DNA of 64,000 nt from Mucilaginibacter sp. L196 (GTDB lineage: Bacteria; Bacteroidota; Bacteroidia; Sphingobacteriales; Sphingobacteriaceae): NCBI RefSeq assembly GCF_009765905.1, contig NZ_LMUO01000019.1, forward strand, positions 1,222,292 to 1,286,291, given 5' to 3'. Positions 1 through 7,967 of the stretch are shown here, piece after piece (within the stretch, counting starts at the first letter, position 1; each line of letters begins with the position of its first letter). A program made the position numbers and the translations under genes. The notes beneath the pieces were generated by a model. It did no database searches and was not told the DNA's origin. It worked only from the letters and a program-made list of their open reading frames with translations.

Positions 1-58
1 TCAACATACCTAATGGACTAGGGGTATTAAGTATTTTTTTGCCTTAAACGGCTGATCA

Positions 59-3000
59 TTATCTTGTTGTATTATCTGTTTTACGGTATGCCCATCCAAA
101 AATTAACGGGAATACCCAAAGACTGAATAGCATGGCGCATAATATACCTCCTATAACTACCCTGGCTAACGGCCTTGAACTTTCTGAACCGATACCATGT
201 GATAGTGCTGCCGGGCATAAACCGATAGCGGCCATTAGCGCCGTCATCATTACCGGTCTGATCCTGGAGTTTACACCTAATTTTATGGCGGTATATAGCG
301 TTAACCGGTCGCCTTTTATGGATTCCAGGTTTTGTTTAAATACAGTGATGAGTAATACGCCATCCTGTATACATATCCCAAATAGCGCGATGAAACCGAT
401 ACCTGCTGATATACTAAAATTAGTCCCGGTGATTAACAATGCTGCTATACCACCAACAATCGCAAACGGTACATTCAGGAATACTAGTGCTGCATCTTTA
501 AAATTGCCAAACATGACGAATAACAGTAAAAAGATGAGTGCCAAACTAACTGGAACAACCTGGGTTAACCTTTTTTCAGCACGCTGCTGGTTCTCGAAAT
601 CACCCTGCCAAGCCATGTGGTAACCACGTTTCAGTTTAACTTTAGCATTCACTTTTTGCTGTGCTTCTTTAATGGTGCTACCCATATCCCTACCGCGAAC
701 AGAGAATTTAAGTGTTGCAAAGCGCTCGTTTTCATCCCTAAAAATTAAACATGGACCTGTTTTTTGACTAATATCGGCGATTTCCTTAATCGGAACTTTT
801 GAACCACTTTGGGTAGGAACTAACAGATTTCCAATATCTTCTGGTGTTTCCCGAAAAGCCGCCGGAAAACGTACCCTGATATCAAATGTCCTGACACCTT
901 CATATAGTGTTGATGCCGCCTGCCCGCCTATTGCCATTGATATTACTGCGTTAGCATCGCTGGTTGATACACCATATTGTGCCATTTTTTGCTGGTTCAG
1001 GCTAATATCCAGCTCTGGCAACCCGATACTTCTTAACACGCCTAAATCTTCTATACCTCTTACGCCCTTCAGTATCTTATAAATATCGTCGGTTTTTTGC
1101 TCCATATAGTTAAGCGAATCACCATATACTTTTACCACAATAGAACCCTTAACTCCTGACACAGCCTCCTCCACATTATCACTTATCGGTTGCGAAAAGT
1201 TAAGATCAGCACCAGGGAGTATGGATAGCTTTTTATTCATCTGGGCTATCAGCTCTTCTTTGGTTACCTTGGGTTTCCAATCATCCTCCGGATACATGAG
1301 CACATCAAATTCATTATTATAAAAGCCCGCTACGTCGGTACCATCATCAGGTCGCCCTGTTTGTGACACTACATATTGCACCTGTGGGAAGGTCATTAAT
1401 ATTGATCGTACCTGTTTCGCTGTTTCTACAGATTTGTCGAGTGATACGCTGTATGGTAACTGCACCCTTAGCCAAATGGCACCTTCATCAAGTTCAGGCA
1501 AAAACTCGCTGCCCAAAAACTTAAATGAAAACAGACCAACAACCATCACGATAAGCGACACCGTAACTACCAGTGTTTTATACTTGAATGCCTGGGTAAA
1601 ACCACCAAGCATAAACCGGGTTAGGTTATGCACAAAAGGATTGTGCTTTTCATGTACATCTTTCCTCAATAGCATGCTGATTAATACCGGCACTAATGTT
1701 AATGTTGTTATTAAGGCACCCAGTAATGCGAAACCTAATGTATAAGCCAATGGCGAGAATAATTTACCTTCCACTTTTTGGAAAGCGAACACCGGTAATA
1801 GCCCTGTAATGATAATTAGCTTCGCGAAGAATATGGCTTTACCTAATACGGCGCCATTGTTTTTGATCAACCCAAGTTTGGATAGTTTGTTAAAACGGTC
1901 CATCCCCATTTGTATGGCTTTATGATCCAGAATAACAAACATCCCCTCAACCATAACTACCGCGCCATCAATAATAATCCCAAAATCGACCGCGCCTAAT
2001 GATAACAAGTTGGCCGACATGCCCATTAAATGCAGGCATATAAAGGCAAACAGCAGCGCCATGGGTATTATTATAGACACAATTAGCGTAGTGCGCCAAT
2101 TGAACATGAATAACGATACAAGGAATGTAACAAGTAAAATACCTTCAATAAGATTATGCAATACGGTATGCGTAGCATAACCAATTAGATCGGAACGATC
2201 ATAGTAAGGTACGATCTTGGTATCTGCCGGTAATACATCGTTGTTTAGTTTATTTATCTCAGCCTTTAATGCGGTAACTACATCTGTTGGGTTTTCGCCC
2301 TTACGCATTACAATAATTGCTTCAACGGCATCTTCATCGTCAGTTACATGTCTTTTGCCATCTTTATCAATAGTAGCATCGCTTCTTCCTACCCAGCCCA
2401 AACGCGGTACGTTTGATATAGAAACATTAGCTACATCGCCAACCAAAACGGGTACACCATTATTATTGCTGATGACAATATTTTTAATCTGGTTGATATC
2501 CTTTATCAAACCAAGCCCCCTTACCGCAAATGCCTGGTTATTTTGGATGATCATATCGCCACCAACGTTGATATTGGTTTTTTGTACGGCCGCGAAAACA
2601 TCCAGCGGGGTAATACCTAACGTAGTTAGTTTTCCCGGATCAACCGTGATCTCATAAGTTTTAGTTTTACCACCAAAGCTGTTGATATCGCCTATACCTG
2701 GGATAGCCCTTAACCGGCGGTCAATCACCCAATCCTGTATGGTTTTAAGTTCCCGTACATCTCTGAAAGTACTTTTTAAGGTGTAGCGAAAAATTTCGCC
2801 GGTTGGCCCGGTTGGTGGTTGCACCGATGGAGTAATACCATTAGGCAAGGTAGCGTTGGCCAGTAAGAACATTACTTGCTGCCTTGCTTCCTGATCCTCT
2901 ACATGATCATCAAAAATTACTTTTACATAGCTTAAGCCGAATATGGTAGTTGAACGCAAGCTAACCTTCTTTTGAACCGGGTTTAAAGCGATTTCGATGG

Positions 3001-3211
3001 GAATGGTAACCAGTTTTTCAACCTCCTCGGCGCTTTGGCCGGGCCATTGGGTAATAATATCTATCTCGGTATTGGTTACATCCGGGAAAGCCTCAATAGG
3101 CATCTGAATAAATGTAATTATACCACCTACTATCAATGCTCCTGCTAAAAACAGGATCAGGTATTTGTTTTTTAACGAAAAGCCTATAACACCTCTAAGA
3201 AATTTTATCAT
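59..3211 (-). CDS. HME-family RND heavy-metal efflux pump, inner-membrane subunit (CzcA/CusA family)
   Basis: This is the proton-driven inner-membrane pump of a tripartite metal exporter. At 1050 residues it is full length. It starts with a first TM helix followed by the FPDVTN segment typical of RND pumps, and shows two large periplasmic halves and two TM blocks. The TM4 signature at about residues 403-415 reads DFGIIIDGAVVMVE. In the HME-RND family this DFG...DGA form marks divalent-cation pumps (Zn/Co/Ni), whereas Cu/Ag pumps of the CusA type have a different TM4 sequence, so Zn/Co/Ni export is the better inference. The gene is last in a leftward operon, 17 bases after the adaptor gene and downstream of the TolC partner and a two-component system. 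No truncation is visible and the metal itself is not proven. Confidence 0.95.
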   Translation of the reverse strand: MIKFLRGVIGFSLKNKYLILFLAGALIVGGIITFIQMPIEAFPDVTNTEIDIITQWPGQSAEEVEKLVTIPIEIALNPVQKKVSLRSTTIFGLSYVKVIFDDHVEDQEARQQVMFLLANATLPNGITPSVQPPTGPTGEIFRYTLKSTFRDVRELKTIQDWVIDRRLRAIPGIGDINSFGGKTKTYEITVDPGKLTTLGITPLDVFAAVQKTNINVGGDMIIQNNQAFAVRGLGLIKDINQIKNIVISNNNGVPVLVGDVANVSISNVPRLGWVGRSDATIDKDGKRHVTDDEDAVEAIIVMRKGENPTDVVTALKAEINKLNNDVLPADTKIVPYYDRSDLIGYATHTVLHNLIEGILLVTFLVSLFMFNWRTTLIVSIIIPMALLFAFICLHLMGMSANLLSLGAVDFGIIIDGAVVMVEGMFVILDHKAIQMGMDRFNKLSKLGLIKNNGAVLGKAIFFAKLIIITGLLPVFAFQKVEGKLFSPLAYTLGFALLGALITTLTLVPVLISMLLRKDVHEKHNPFVHNLTRFMLGGFTQAFKYKTLVVTVSLIVMVVGLFSFKFLGSEFLPELDEGAIWLRVQLPYSVSLDKSVETAKQVRSILMTFPQVQYVVSQTGRPDDGTDVAGFYNNEFDVLMYPEDDWKPKVTKEELIAQMNKKLSILPGADLNFSQPISDNVEEAVSGVKGSIVVKVYGDSLNYMEQKTDDIYKILKGVRGIEDLGVLRSIGLPELDISLNQQKMAQYGVSTSDANAVISMAIGGQAASTLYEGVRTFDIRVRFPAAFRETPEDIGNLLVPTQSGSKVPIKEIADISQKTGPCLIFRDENERFATLKFSVRGRDMGSTIKEAQQKVNAKVKLKRGYHMAWQGDFENQQRAEKRLTQVVPVSLALIFLLLFVMFGNFKDAALVFLNVPFAIVGGIAALLITGTNFSISAGIGFIALFGICIQDGVLLITVFKQNLESIKGDRLTLYTAIKLGVNSRIRPVMMTALMAAIGLCPAALSHGIGSESSRPLARVVIGGILCAMLFSLWVFPLIFGWAYRKTDNTTR

Positions 3212-3228
3212 TTTCTGTATATGTTATA

Positions 3229-4332
3229 TTAACTATTTAATGAACCGTAAATAAGTATGGCGTTTGATGCTACAACACGTTCGCCGGGCTTTAAACCACT
3301 CTGGATATAAGCGGTTATGCCATTGTTACTGATGAGCTGCACCGGCCTTATCTCTACGTTATTTTTACCGGTAAGCACCACTACATAATACTGGCTGTTA
3401 TCGAAAACCAACGATTTTGCTGATACCGAAATAGCGGTTCTGTTCTCGTTGTTCTCCAGTGTTACGGTAGCAAACATTTGTGGTTTTAATAAATAACCAG
3501 GGTTAGGCAATACAATGCGCATTTTTAATGTTTTTGTTGCCGGATCAAGCGCATCCATCATCTTATCTACTTTACCTTTAAACACTTTATCAGGATAAGA
3601 AATGGTAGTTACATCAACAGAATCGCCTTGATGTACTTTACCAATATTACCCTCGTAAACGTTGGCCTGCACCCACACATTTTTAAGATCGGATATAGTA
3701 AATAAGCCAGCGTTATTATCGGGACGAATAGCCATGCCATTGGTGATATTCATCTGTACAATAAAACCGTCTATTGGCGCTTTTATCAAATACTCGCCAT
3801 TGGTATTGTTACCGTTAATGCTTAATATCTTTTCAGCAGCAGTTTTGCCAGCTACCGCCTGTTCATAAGCAACCTCGGCGTTAGTAATATCTACTTGCGA
3901 TGCAAGCCCGCTTTTAAATAAGTCTTTTTGTTGCGAAAGTTGTTTAGCGGTAAGCTGCACATTGGTTGCCGCGGTTATTAATGCCGAATTGTAATTTGCC
4001 ACCTCGGCACTTTTCACTACGCCTAATACTTGCCCCTGTTTTACAAAATCGCCGGGTACTACATTTACTCCCTGTACATTACCGCTAACCAGCGGGAATA
4101 CGTTTACAACTTTGTCTGTATTAAAATCTACCAGTCCATTAAATTTAATGGCATCGGTTATGTTGGAGGTCTTTACTGTGTCGACAACAAGTGTTTTCAT
4201 CAGTGAATCCGGCACTACGTAAGGCGCACGCGTGTCTTCTGTTGCCTCTTGTCTGTTACATGAAAAAACAGTGAGCAGCAGCGCGAGTGACGAAAGTAGC
4301 GGAAGGCTATATTTAACGATTGATTTATTCAT
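3229..4332 (-). CDS. Efflux RND periplasmic adaptor (membrane fusion lipoprotein)
   Basis: This 367-residue membrane fusion protein bridges the RND pump and the TolC channel. The N-terminus has a lipoprotein signal with a lipobox ending at Cys25 (TVFSC), so the mature protein should be lipid-anchored. It then shows a barrel-sandwich/biotinyl-lipoyl-like segment around VVPGDFVKQGQVLGVV, a helical hairpin (about residues 120-165), a second half-lipoyl segment (YLIKAPIDGFIVQMNI), and a beta-barrel with C-terminal domain. This is the usual order for HlyD/CusB-type adaptors. There is no obvious His/Met-rich metal-binding extension at the N-terminus. It lies between the TolC gene (20 bases upstream) and the pump gene (17 bases downstream), consistent with one transcript. 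Confidence 0.93.
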   Translation of the reverse strand: MNKSIVKYSLPLLSSLALLLTVFSCNRQEATEDTRAPYVVPDSLMKTLVVDTVKTSNITDAIKFNGLVDFNTDKVVNVFPLVSGNVQGVNVVPGDFVKQGQVLGVVKSAEVANYNSALITAATNVQLTAKQLSQQKDLFKSGLASQVDITNAEVAYEQAVAGKTAAEKILSINGNNTNGEYLIKAPIDGFIVQMNITNGMAIRPDNNAGLFTISDLKNVWVQANVYEGNIGKVHQGDSVDVTTISYPDKVFKGKVDKMMDALDPATKTLKMRIVLPNPGYLLKPQMFATVTLENNENRTAISVSAKSLVFDNSQYYVVVLTGKNNVEIRPVQLISNNGITAYIQSGLKPGERVVASNAILIYGSLNS

Positions 4333-4352
4333 GGAGGTGGTTGATAGATATT

Positions 4353-5630
4353 TTATTGATTAAAAAAAGGTGTGCCCGTAACGTAGTTCAGTTGCTCAAG
4401 CGAGATAACCCTGCTTAAAAGCTGATTATTGATGAGTAACGTGTTGGTTTTGTAGGTATCATAATAATCCAGGAATTCCAGTAAACCAATATTCCTGTTT
4501 TCATAATTTTTATATACCTCTGCTATCAAGTGCGAAAACTCGGGTTTAAACTTAGGATCAAAACTATTGGCCATTTTTTCCTGTGTAAGTGCCATTTTAT
4601 AATTGGTAGCCACATCGCTTTCAACCTGGTCTTGCTGGCTTTGCAACTGCACTTTACTTTGATCGATGGCAATACGTGCCTGCTTAATGCTGCCCTGGTT
4701 GCGGTTAAAAAACGGAAGATCAAATGATATACCTCCGCCTAAATAATCATTACCATATCCACCCAATTTGTCAAAACCTAAGGAAACAGAAACATCAGGT
4801 ATAGCGGTAGCTTTTTGTAGTTGCAGATTAACATTATTGTAATCAACTGCCACCTTAGCCAATTTATAATCATAGCGGTTAACATATGCCGAATCAAGCA
4901 ATTGCTGATAAGAAACAGTTGCCAAAACATCCTGACCAGTAAGATCAGAAGATACAATAGGATTGATTGTTGTGCGTGGCGGTAATTTTAACAATAACTT
5001 AAGCTGACTTTCGGTAGTATCTATCCCGGTAATTAAACCAGTGTATTCTACCTGTAAAGAATAAAGCTGGGCTTGTATACGAAGGAGTTCCTTTTCAGCA
5101 ATATTTCCTTTAGCATATTGTTCTTTGTAGGCCACCAATGTTTTGCTTAATGAGCTTATTTCCTCGTCATAAACTTTAGCCGATTGTTGCTGATAATAGA
5201 TGGTGTAAAAATCATTTCTCAGCGTAAACTTCAGCGTTCTTAATAAATCGAAAAACTGATACCTGGATTGTGTGATGCCCAATTTAGCAAGCTGTATGTT
5301 TTTATTACGTTTACCTGCGGTGGTTAACAATTGAGAGATACCGTAAGATTGTTCGTTATAAGCAGGGCCATTACTTACATTATTGGCGTAAATACCATTC
5401 GAGAAATTAAAATTTGGATTATTAAACAAACGGGCGGTTATTAGCTGCGCGCTGGCATTATCAATATTATAATGATTGATAATTAAGCTTAGGTTGTTTT
5501 TAATAAATTGATCTTCGGCTTGTTTTACGGTAATGCTAACCGTATCAGTAGCGGTTTGCGCACGGGCAGATTGGGATAATGTTAAACACCCAAACCATAT
5601 AAATAGGATACCGATATTTTTTATGTACAT
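4353..5630 (-). CDS. TolC-family outer-membrane channel of the metal exporter
   Basis: This is an outer-membrane efflux protein of the CzcC/CusC type, with alternating helical and strand segments of the TolC fold over about 425 residues. I place the start at the ATG at 5630, giving a signal peptide (MYIKNIGILFIWFG...SARAQ). An upstream ATG at 5687 lies inside a probable promoter -7 box (5685-5692), so a start there is unlikely. It is the first gene of the pump trio and is followed after 20 bases by the adaptor gene. The promoter and a cluster of CATTAGA motifs lie immediately upstream, so the trio probably has its own regulated promoter separate from the regulator genes. Confidence 0.92.
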   Translation of the reverse strand: MYIKNIGILFIWFGCLTLSQSARAQTATDTVSITVKQAEDQFIKNNLSLIINHYNIDNASAQLITARLFNNPNFNFSNGIYANNVSNGPAYNEQSYGISQLLTTAGKRNKNIQLAKLGITQSRYQFFDLLRTLKFTLRNDFYTIYYQQQSAKVYDEEISSLSKTLVAYKEQYAKGNIAEKELLRIQAQLYSLQVEYTGLITGIDTTESQLKLLLKLPPRTTINPIVSSDLTGQDVLATVSYQQLLDSAYVNRYDYKLAKVAVDYNNVNLQLQKATAIPDVSVSLGFDKLGGYGNDYLGGGISFDLPFFNRNQGSIKQARIAIDQSKVQLQSQQDQVESDVATNYKMALTQEKMANSFDPKFKPEFSHLIAEVYKNYENRNIGLLEFLDYYDTYKTNTLLINNQLLSRVISLEQLNYVTGTPFFNQ

Positions 5631-5684
5631 GCTGCAAATTGTATAAACCGGCGGCAGTACGTTTTTGAACGCCATCCGATATAA

Positions 5685-5692
5685 CAAAGGTA
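5685..5692 (-). promoter_or_regulatory. -7 box of the efflux-trio promoter
   Basis: Read leftward, this octamer is TACCTTTG, a perfect match to the Bacteroidota -7 consensus TAnnTTTG. It predicts a transcript start near 5681 and a leader of about 50 bases to the ATG at 5630. No good -33 TTTG is seen at the expected distance, which fits an activator-dependent promoter. Confidence 0.55.
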
Positions 5693-5715
5693 CATGGCTC
5701 TTATTAGCGAATACT

Positions 5716-5763
5716 TAATCTACCATTAGAGATACATTAGATGTACATTAAAAAATTCTAATG
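5716..5763 (-). promoter_or_regulatory. Candidate response-regulator operator upstream of the TolC gene
   Basis: CATTAGA occurs at 5724-5730 and 5735-5741, and CATTA at 5746-5750. The copies start exactly 11 bases apart, as is typical of OmpR-family direct-repeat sites. The inverted form TTCTAATG lies at 5756-5763. The core TAATCTACCATTAGA (5716-5730) is nearly identical to the site at 7894-7907 upstream of the regulator gene. Confidence 0.5.
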
Positions 5764-5792
5764 TCGGCGAAAATCTTGTGTGTATAAGGGTA

Positions 5793-7133
5793 CTAATTGG
5801 GGAATATCAGGTGAAATTCAGTGCCTGTATCAACAACAGAATTTACTACAATAATCCCATTATGGTATTTTAAAACGTTTTGTGTTAACGAAAGGCCAAT
5901 ACCATGCCCCGCATAATTAAGCGCATTAGAAGCCCTGAAAAATGGCTGGAATATATTTAAAATATCCTTTTGGGTCATACCTATACCCTGATCGCGTATT
6001 TTAATGTTAATGCCGACTTCGTTGCAAAACAATTCACAAAAAACATCTTTGCCATCTGAAAATTTGACGGCGTTTTTAATCACATTATTAATGCCAATAA
6101 ATAATAACCTGCGGTTACCCATTATGGTGCATTTTAATCTGTCATTAGGAATGTTGTAATCGATCTTTACTTTATCGTTATCAAGTTCATCTACAATCTC
6201 CCAAAGTAGTTCATCCATCCTAACACTTTGAAGCTCATAATGAGCCAGGTCCATCTGCATCAGGTCCATCAGGCTATTAATAATCTCATTTAAGCCTTCA
6301 GTCTCTTTAATAATATTTACCAATGTTAGTTGATACTCTTCTTTTGGCCGTTCATGAACCAATGTGGTTTCTGCCTCGCCAAGTATAGTGGTTATAGGGG
6401 TGCGCAACTCATGCGAAGCGTTGGCGATAAATGATTGCTGGCTCTCGAATGATTGTTCAAGGTGTTCTAATAACTTGTTAATGGTAAGCGAAAGATTATC
6501 AATTTCATCCGTTTTCCGTTCAGCTACCGGCAACCTCAGATCGAGGCTTGATGCCCTTATTCTTTTCAAATTTCCCGTAATGCTTACAATTGGGTGTAAT
6601 GCGATCTTTGAAAAGATCTTCCCAATAAAAAATGTAATGAGTAGTGAAGCCATAAAAAAGAAGACCATTACAAGGCTTAGATCGTGCAGATAATGGTATC
6701 CTGCTTCATCAACTGCAGAAACGATCACAATAAAATTACCTGAGTTGTCTACATAATAAATACCTGTAACCTGACGGTTGCCTTCGGAGAAATGAATTTT
6801 TTTCTGCTCGATAACCTGTTTCAAAATGCGCCTATCCCAATGAACAGAATCCTCAGGAATAAATTTAGGCTGATAGTGATCGGTATATATCCTGATGTTT
6901 TCACTCGCTAACGATTGCGGGAATTTTTCAATGACGCTTTTGAAATTCTCCTTCGACAGGTTGTCTTCTGCCAGATAGAATTGCGCTACGTTAATGGCCC
7001 GGTCATCTAGTTTGTCAAAAAAGGTGTTAACCCTATTGTGCCCGGCAAATAGGAATACGCCTGTTAAAACCAGCAACAGCAACAGGGCAAACATAAAAGT
7101 AAACTGAAAAGATAATCTGTCTTTAACTTTCAA
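5793..7133 (-). CDS. Sensor histidine kinase of the metal-efflux locus
   Basis: This 446-residue membrane histidine kinase has TM1 near residues 10-30, a periplasmic sensor of about 120 residues, TM2 at about 150-175, a HAMP linker, and a HisKA H-box (ASHELRTP, His near residue 243). The HATPase domain shows an N-box (NNVIKNAVKFS) and G-boxes (IRDQGIGM and HGIGLSLT). All catalytic motifs are intact. It should phosphorylate the response regulator encoded immediately upstream, with a 16-base gap. The order response regulator, kinase, then efflux trio is typical of CusRS/CzcRS-type systems. Sensing of periplasmic metal is inferred from context. Confidence 0.93.
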   Translation of the reverse strand: MKVKDRLSFQFTFMFALLLLLVLTGVFLFAGHNRVNTFFDKLDDRAINVAQFYLAEDNLSKENFKSVIEKFPQSLASENIRIYTDHYQPKFIPEDSVHWDRRILKQVIEQKKIHFSEGNRQVTGIYYVDNSGNFIVIVSAVDEAGYHYLHDLSLVMVFFFMASLLITFFIGKIFSKIALHPIVSITGNLKRIRASSLDLRLPVAERKTDEIDNLSLTINKLLEHLEQSFESQQSFIANASHELRTPITTILGEAETTLVHERPKEEYQLTLVNIIKETEGLNEIINSLMDLMQMDLAHYELQSVRMDELLWEIVDELDNDKVKIDYNIPNDRLKCTIMGNRRLLFIGINNVIKNAVKFSDGKDVFCELFCNEVGINIKIRDQGIGMTQKDILNIFQPFFRASNALNYAGHGIGLSLTQNVLKYHNGIIVVNSVVDTGTEFHLIFPN

Positions 7134-7149
7134 TCTAAACCTCCCGTGT

Positions 7150-7821
7150 TTAATCTTTTATCATATAACCCATGCCGATTACCGTATGGATTAATTGACT
7201 AGGATAGCCTTTATCAACTTTGGCGCGCAAATAATTAATGTAAACATCGATAAGATTGGTGCCGCGGTCGAAATTTATACCCCAAACAGACTCCGCTATA
7301 TAAGTTCGTGATAAAACACGGTTCTTATTGTACATGAGTACTTCAAGCAAGATAAACTCTTTTACAGTTAGCAATATCAAATTGCCGCTTCTGGTAACTG
7401 TTTTTCGATAACAATCCATTTGCAGGTCAGCTACTTCATAAACAGTCCCGGGTAGTATGGCCGATCTGCGTCTGTCAAGTGCTTTTATCCTGGCAAGTAG
7501 TTCTTCAAAGTGAAAGGGTTTGGTTAGATAGTCATCGGCTCCGCTTTCCAAACCTCTAACTTTATCATCTACCGTTCCGAGGGCACTTAGCATTAATATG
7601 GGTAACTCTTTTTTAAATTGCCTTATTTGTTTGCAAACTTCAAAGCCATTTAATTCAGGTAGTACTGCGTCAAGTATAACTAATTCAAAATCTGATTCGA
7701 GCGCCATCTTGCGTCCCATGTTGCCATCATATGCCAAAGTAACTTTGTGGAATTGTTCTTCGAGGCCTTTTTTTATAAAGGCGGCAACTTTGGGTTCATC
7801 TTCAATTAACAAAATATTCAT
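7150..7821 (-). CDS. OmpR-family response regulator of the metal-efflux locus
   Basis: This DNA-binding response regulator has about 223 residues from the ATG at 7821. The receiver domain shows the acidic pair (IEDE), the phospho-acceptor Asp51 (VILDAVLPE) and the Lys of the TKPF motif. The C-terminal winged helix is complete (LTVKEFILLEVLM ... DVYINYLRAKVDKG). An upstream in-frame start would lie in the promoter region (a -7 box is at 7847-7854), so 7821 is preferred. It probably controls its own gene, the efflux trio and the outer small-protein gene through the TTAGAA/CATTAGA motifs found at all three promoters. Confidence 0.93.
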   Translation of the reverse strand: MNILLIEDEPKVAAFIKKGLEEQFHKVTLAYDGNMGRKMALESDFELVILDAVLPELNGFEVCKQIRQFKKELPILMLSALGTVDDKVRGLESGADDYLTKPFHFEELLARIKALDRRRSAILPGTVYEVADLQMDCYRKTVTRSGNLILLTVKEFILLEVLMYNKNRVLSRTYIAESVWGINFDRGTNLIDVYINYLRAKVDKGYPSQLIHTVIGMGYMIKD

Positions 7822-7846
7822 AGTGGGGTTTCTATAAAATCTTTTG

Positions 7847-7854
7847 CAAAGATA
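7847..7854 (-). promoter_or_regulatory. -7 box of the regulator/kinase promoter
   Basis: Read leftward this is TATCTTTG, a perfect TAnnTTTG match. The predicted start is near 7843, giving a leader of about 22 bases to the ATG at 7821. An inverted repeat lies about 27 bases further upstream. Confidence 0.5.
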
Positions 7855-7880
7855 CCCCAAGTATCTATGCCAGTATTATA

Positions 7881-7918
7881 AATTAGAACTTTCTAATCTA
7901 CATTAGAAAGTTCTAATT
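7881..7918. promoter_or_regulatory. 17-bp perfect inverted repeat, candidate autoregulatory operator
   Basis: The arms are 7881-7897 and 7902-7918 with a 4-base loop. Each arm is itself nearly symmetric (TTAGAA, CT, TTCTAA). The centre TAATCTACATTAGA repeats the motif found at 5716-5730. It lies between the receptor gene's stop and the regulator gene's -7 box, so it could also act as a terminator for the receptor gene. The matching motif at the other promoters favours an operator. Confidence 0.5.
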
Positions 7919-7967
7919 TGCAAACAATGGATTTAACGCTTAATCCTTATGCTACACACGCCTTAAT

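Noticed and set aside
132-623. A 163-codon + strand frame inside the RND pump gene
   Set aside because: It lies wholly antisense to conserved pump helices and resembles no protein.
59-5630. Assigning the pump as a copper/silver CusABC system
   Set aside because: The TM4 motif of the pump is the divalent-cation form, and the adaptor lacks an obvious Met-rich copper-binding N-terminus.
7881-7918. Calling this inverted repeat only a terminator
   Set aside because: It has no T run on the leftward strand and its core recurs upstream of other promoters, so an operator is more likely, though a dual role is possible.
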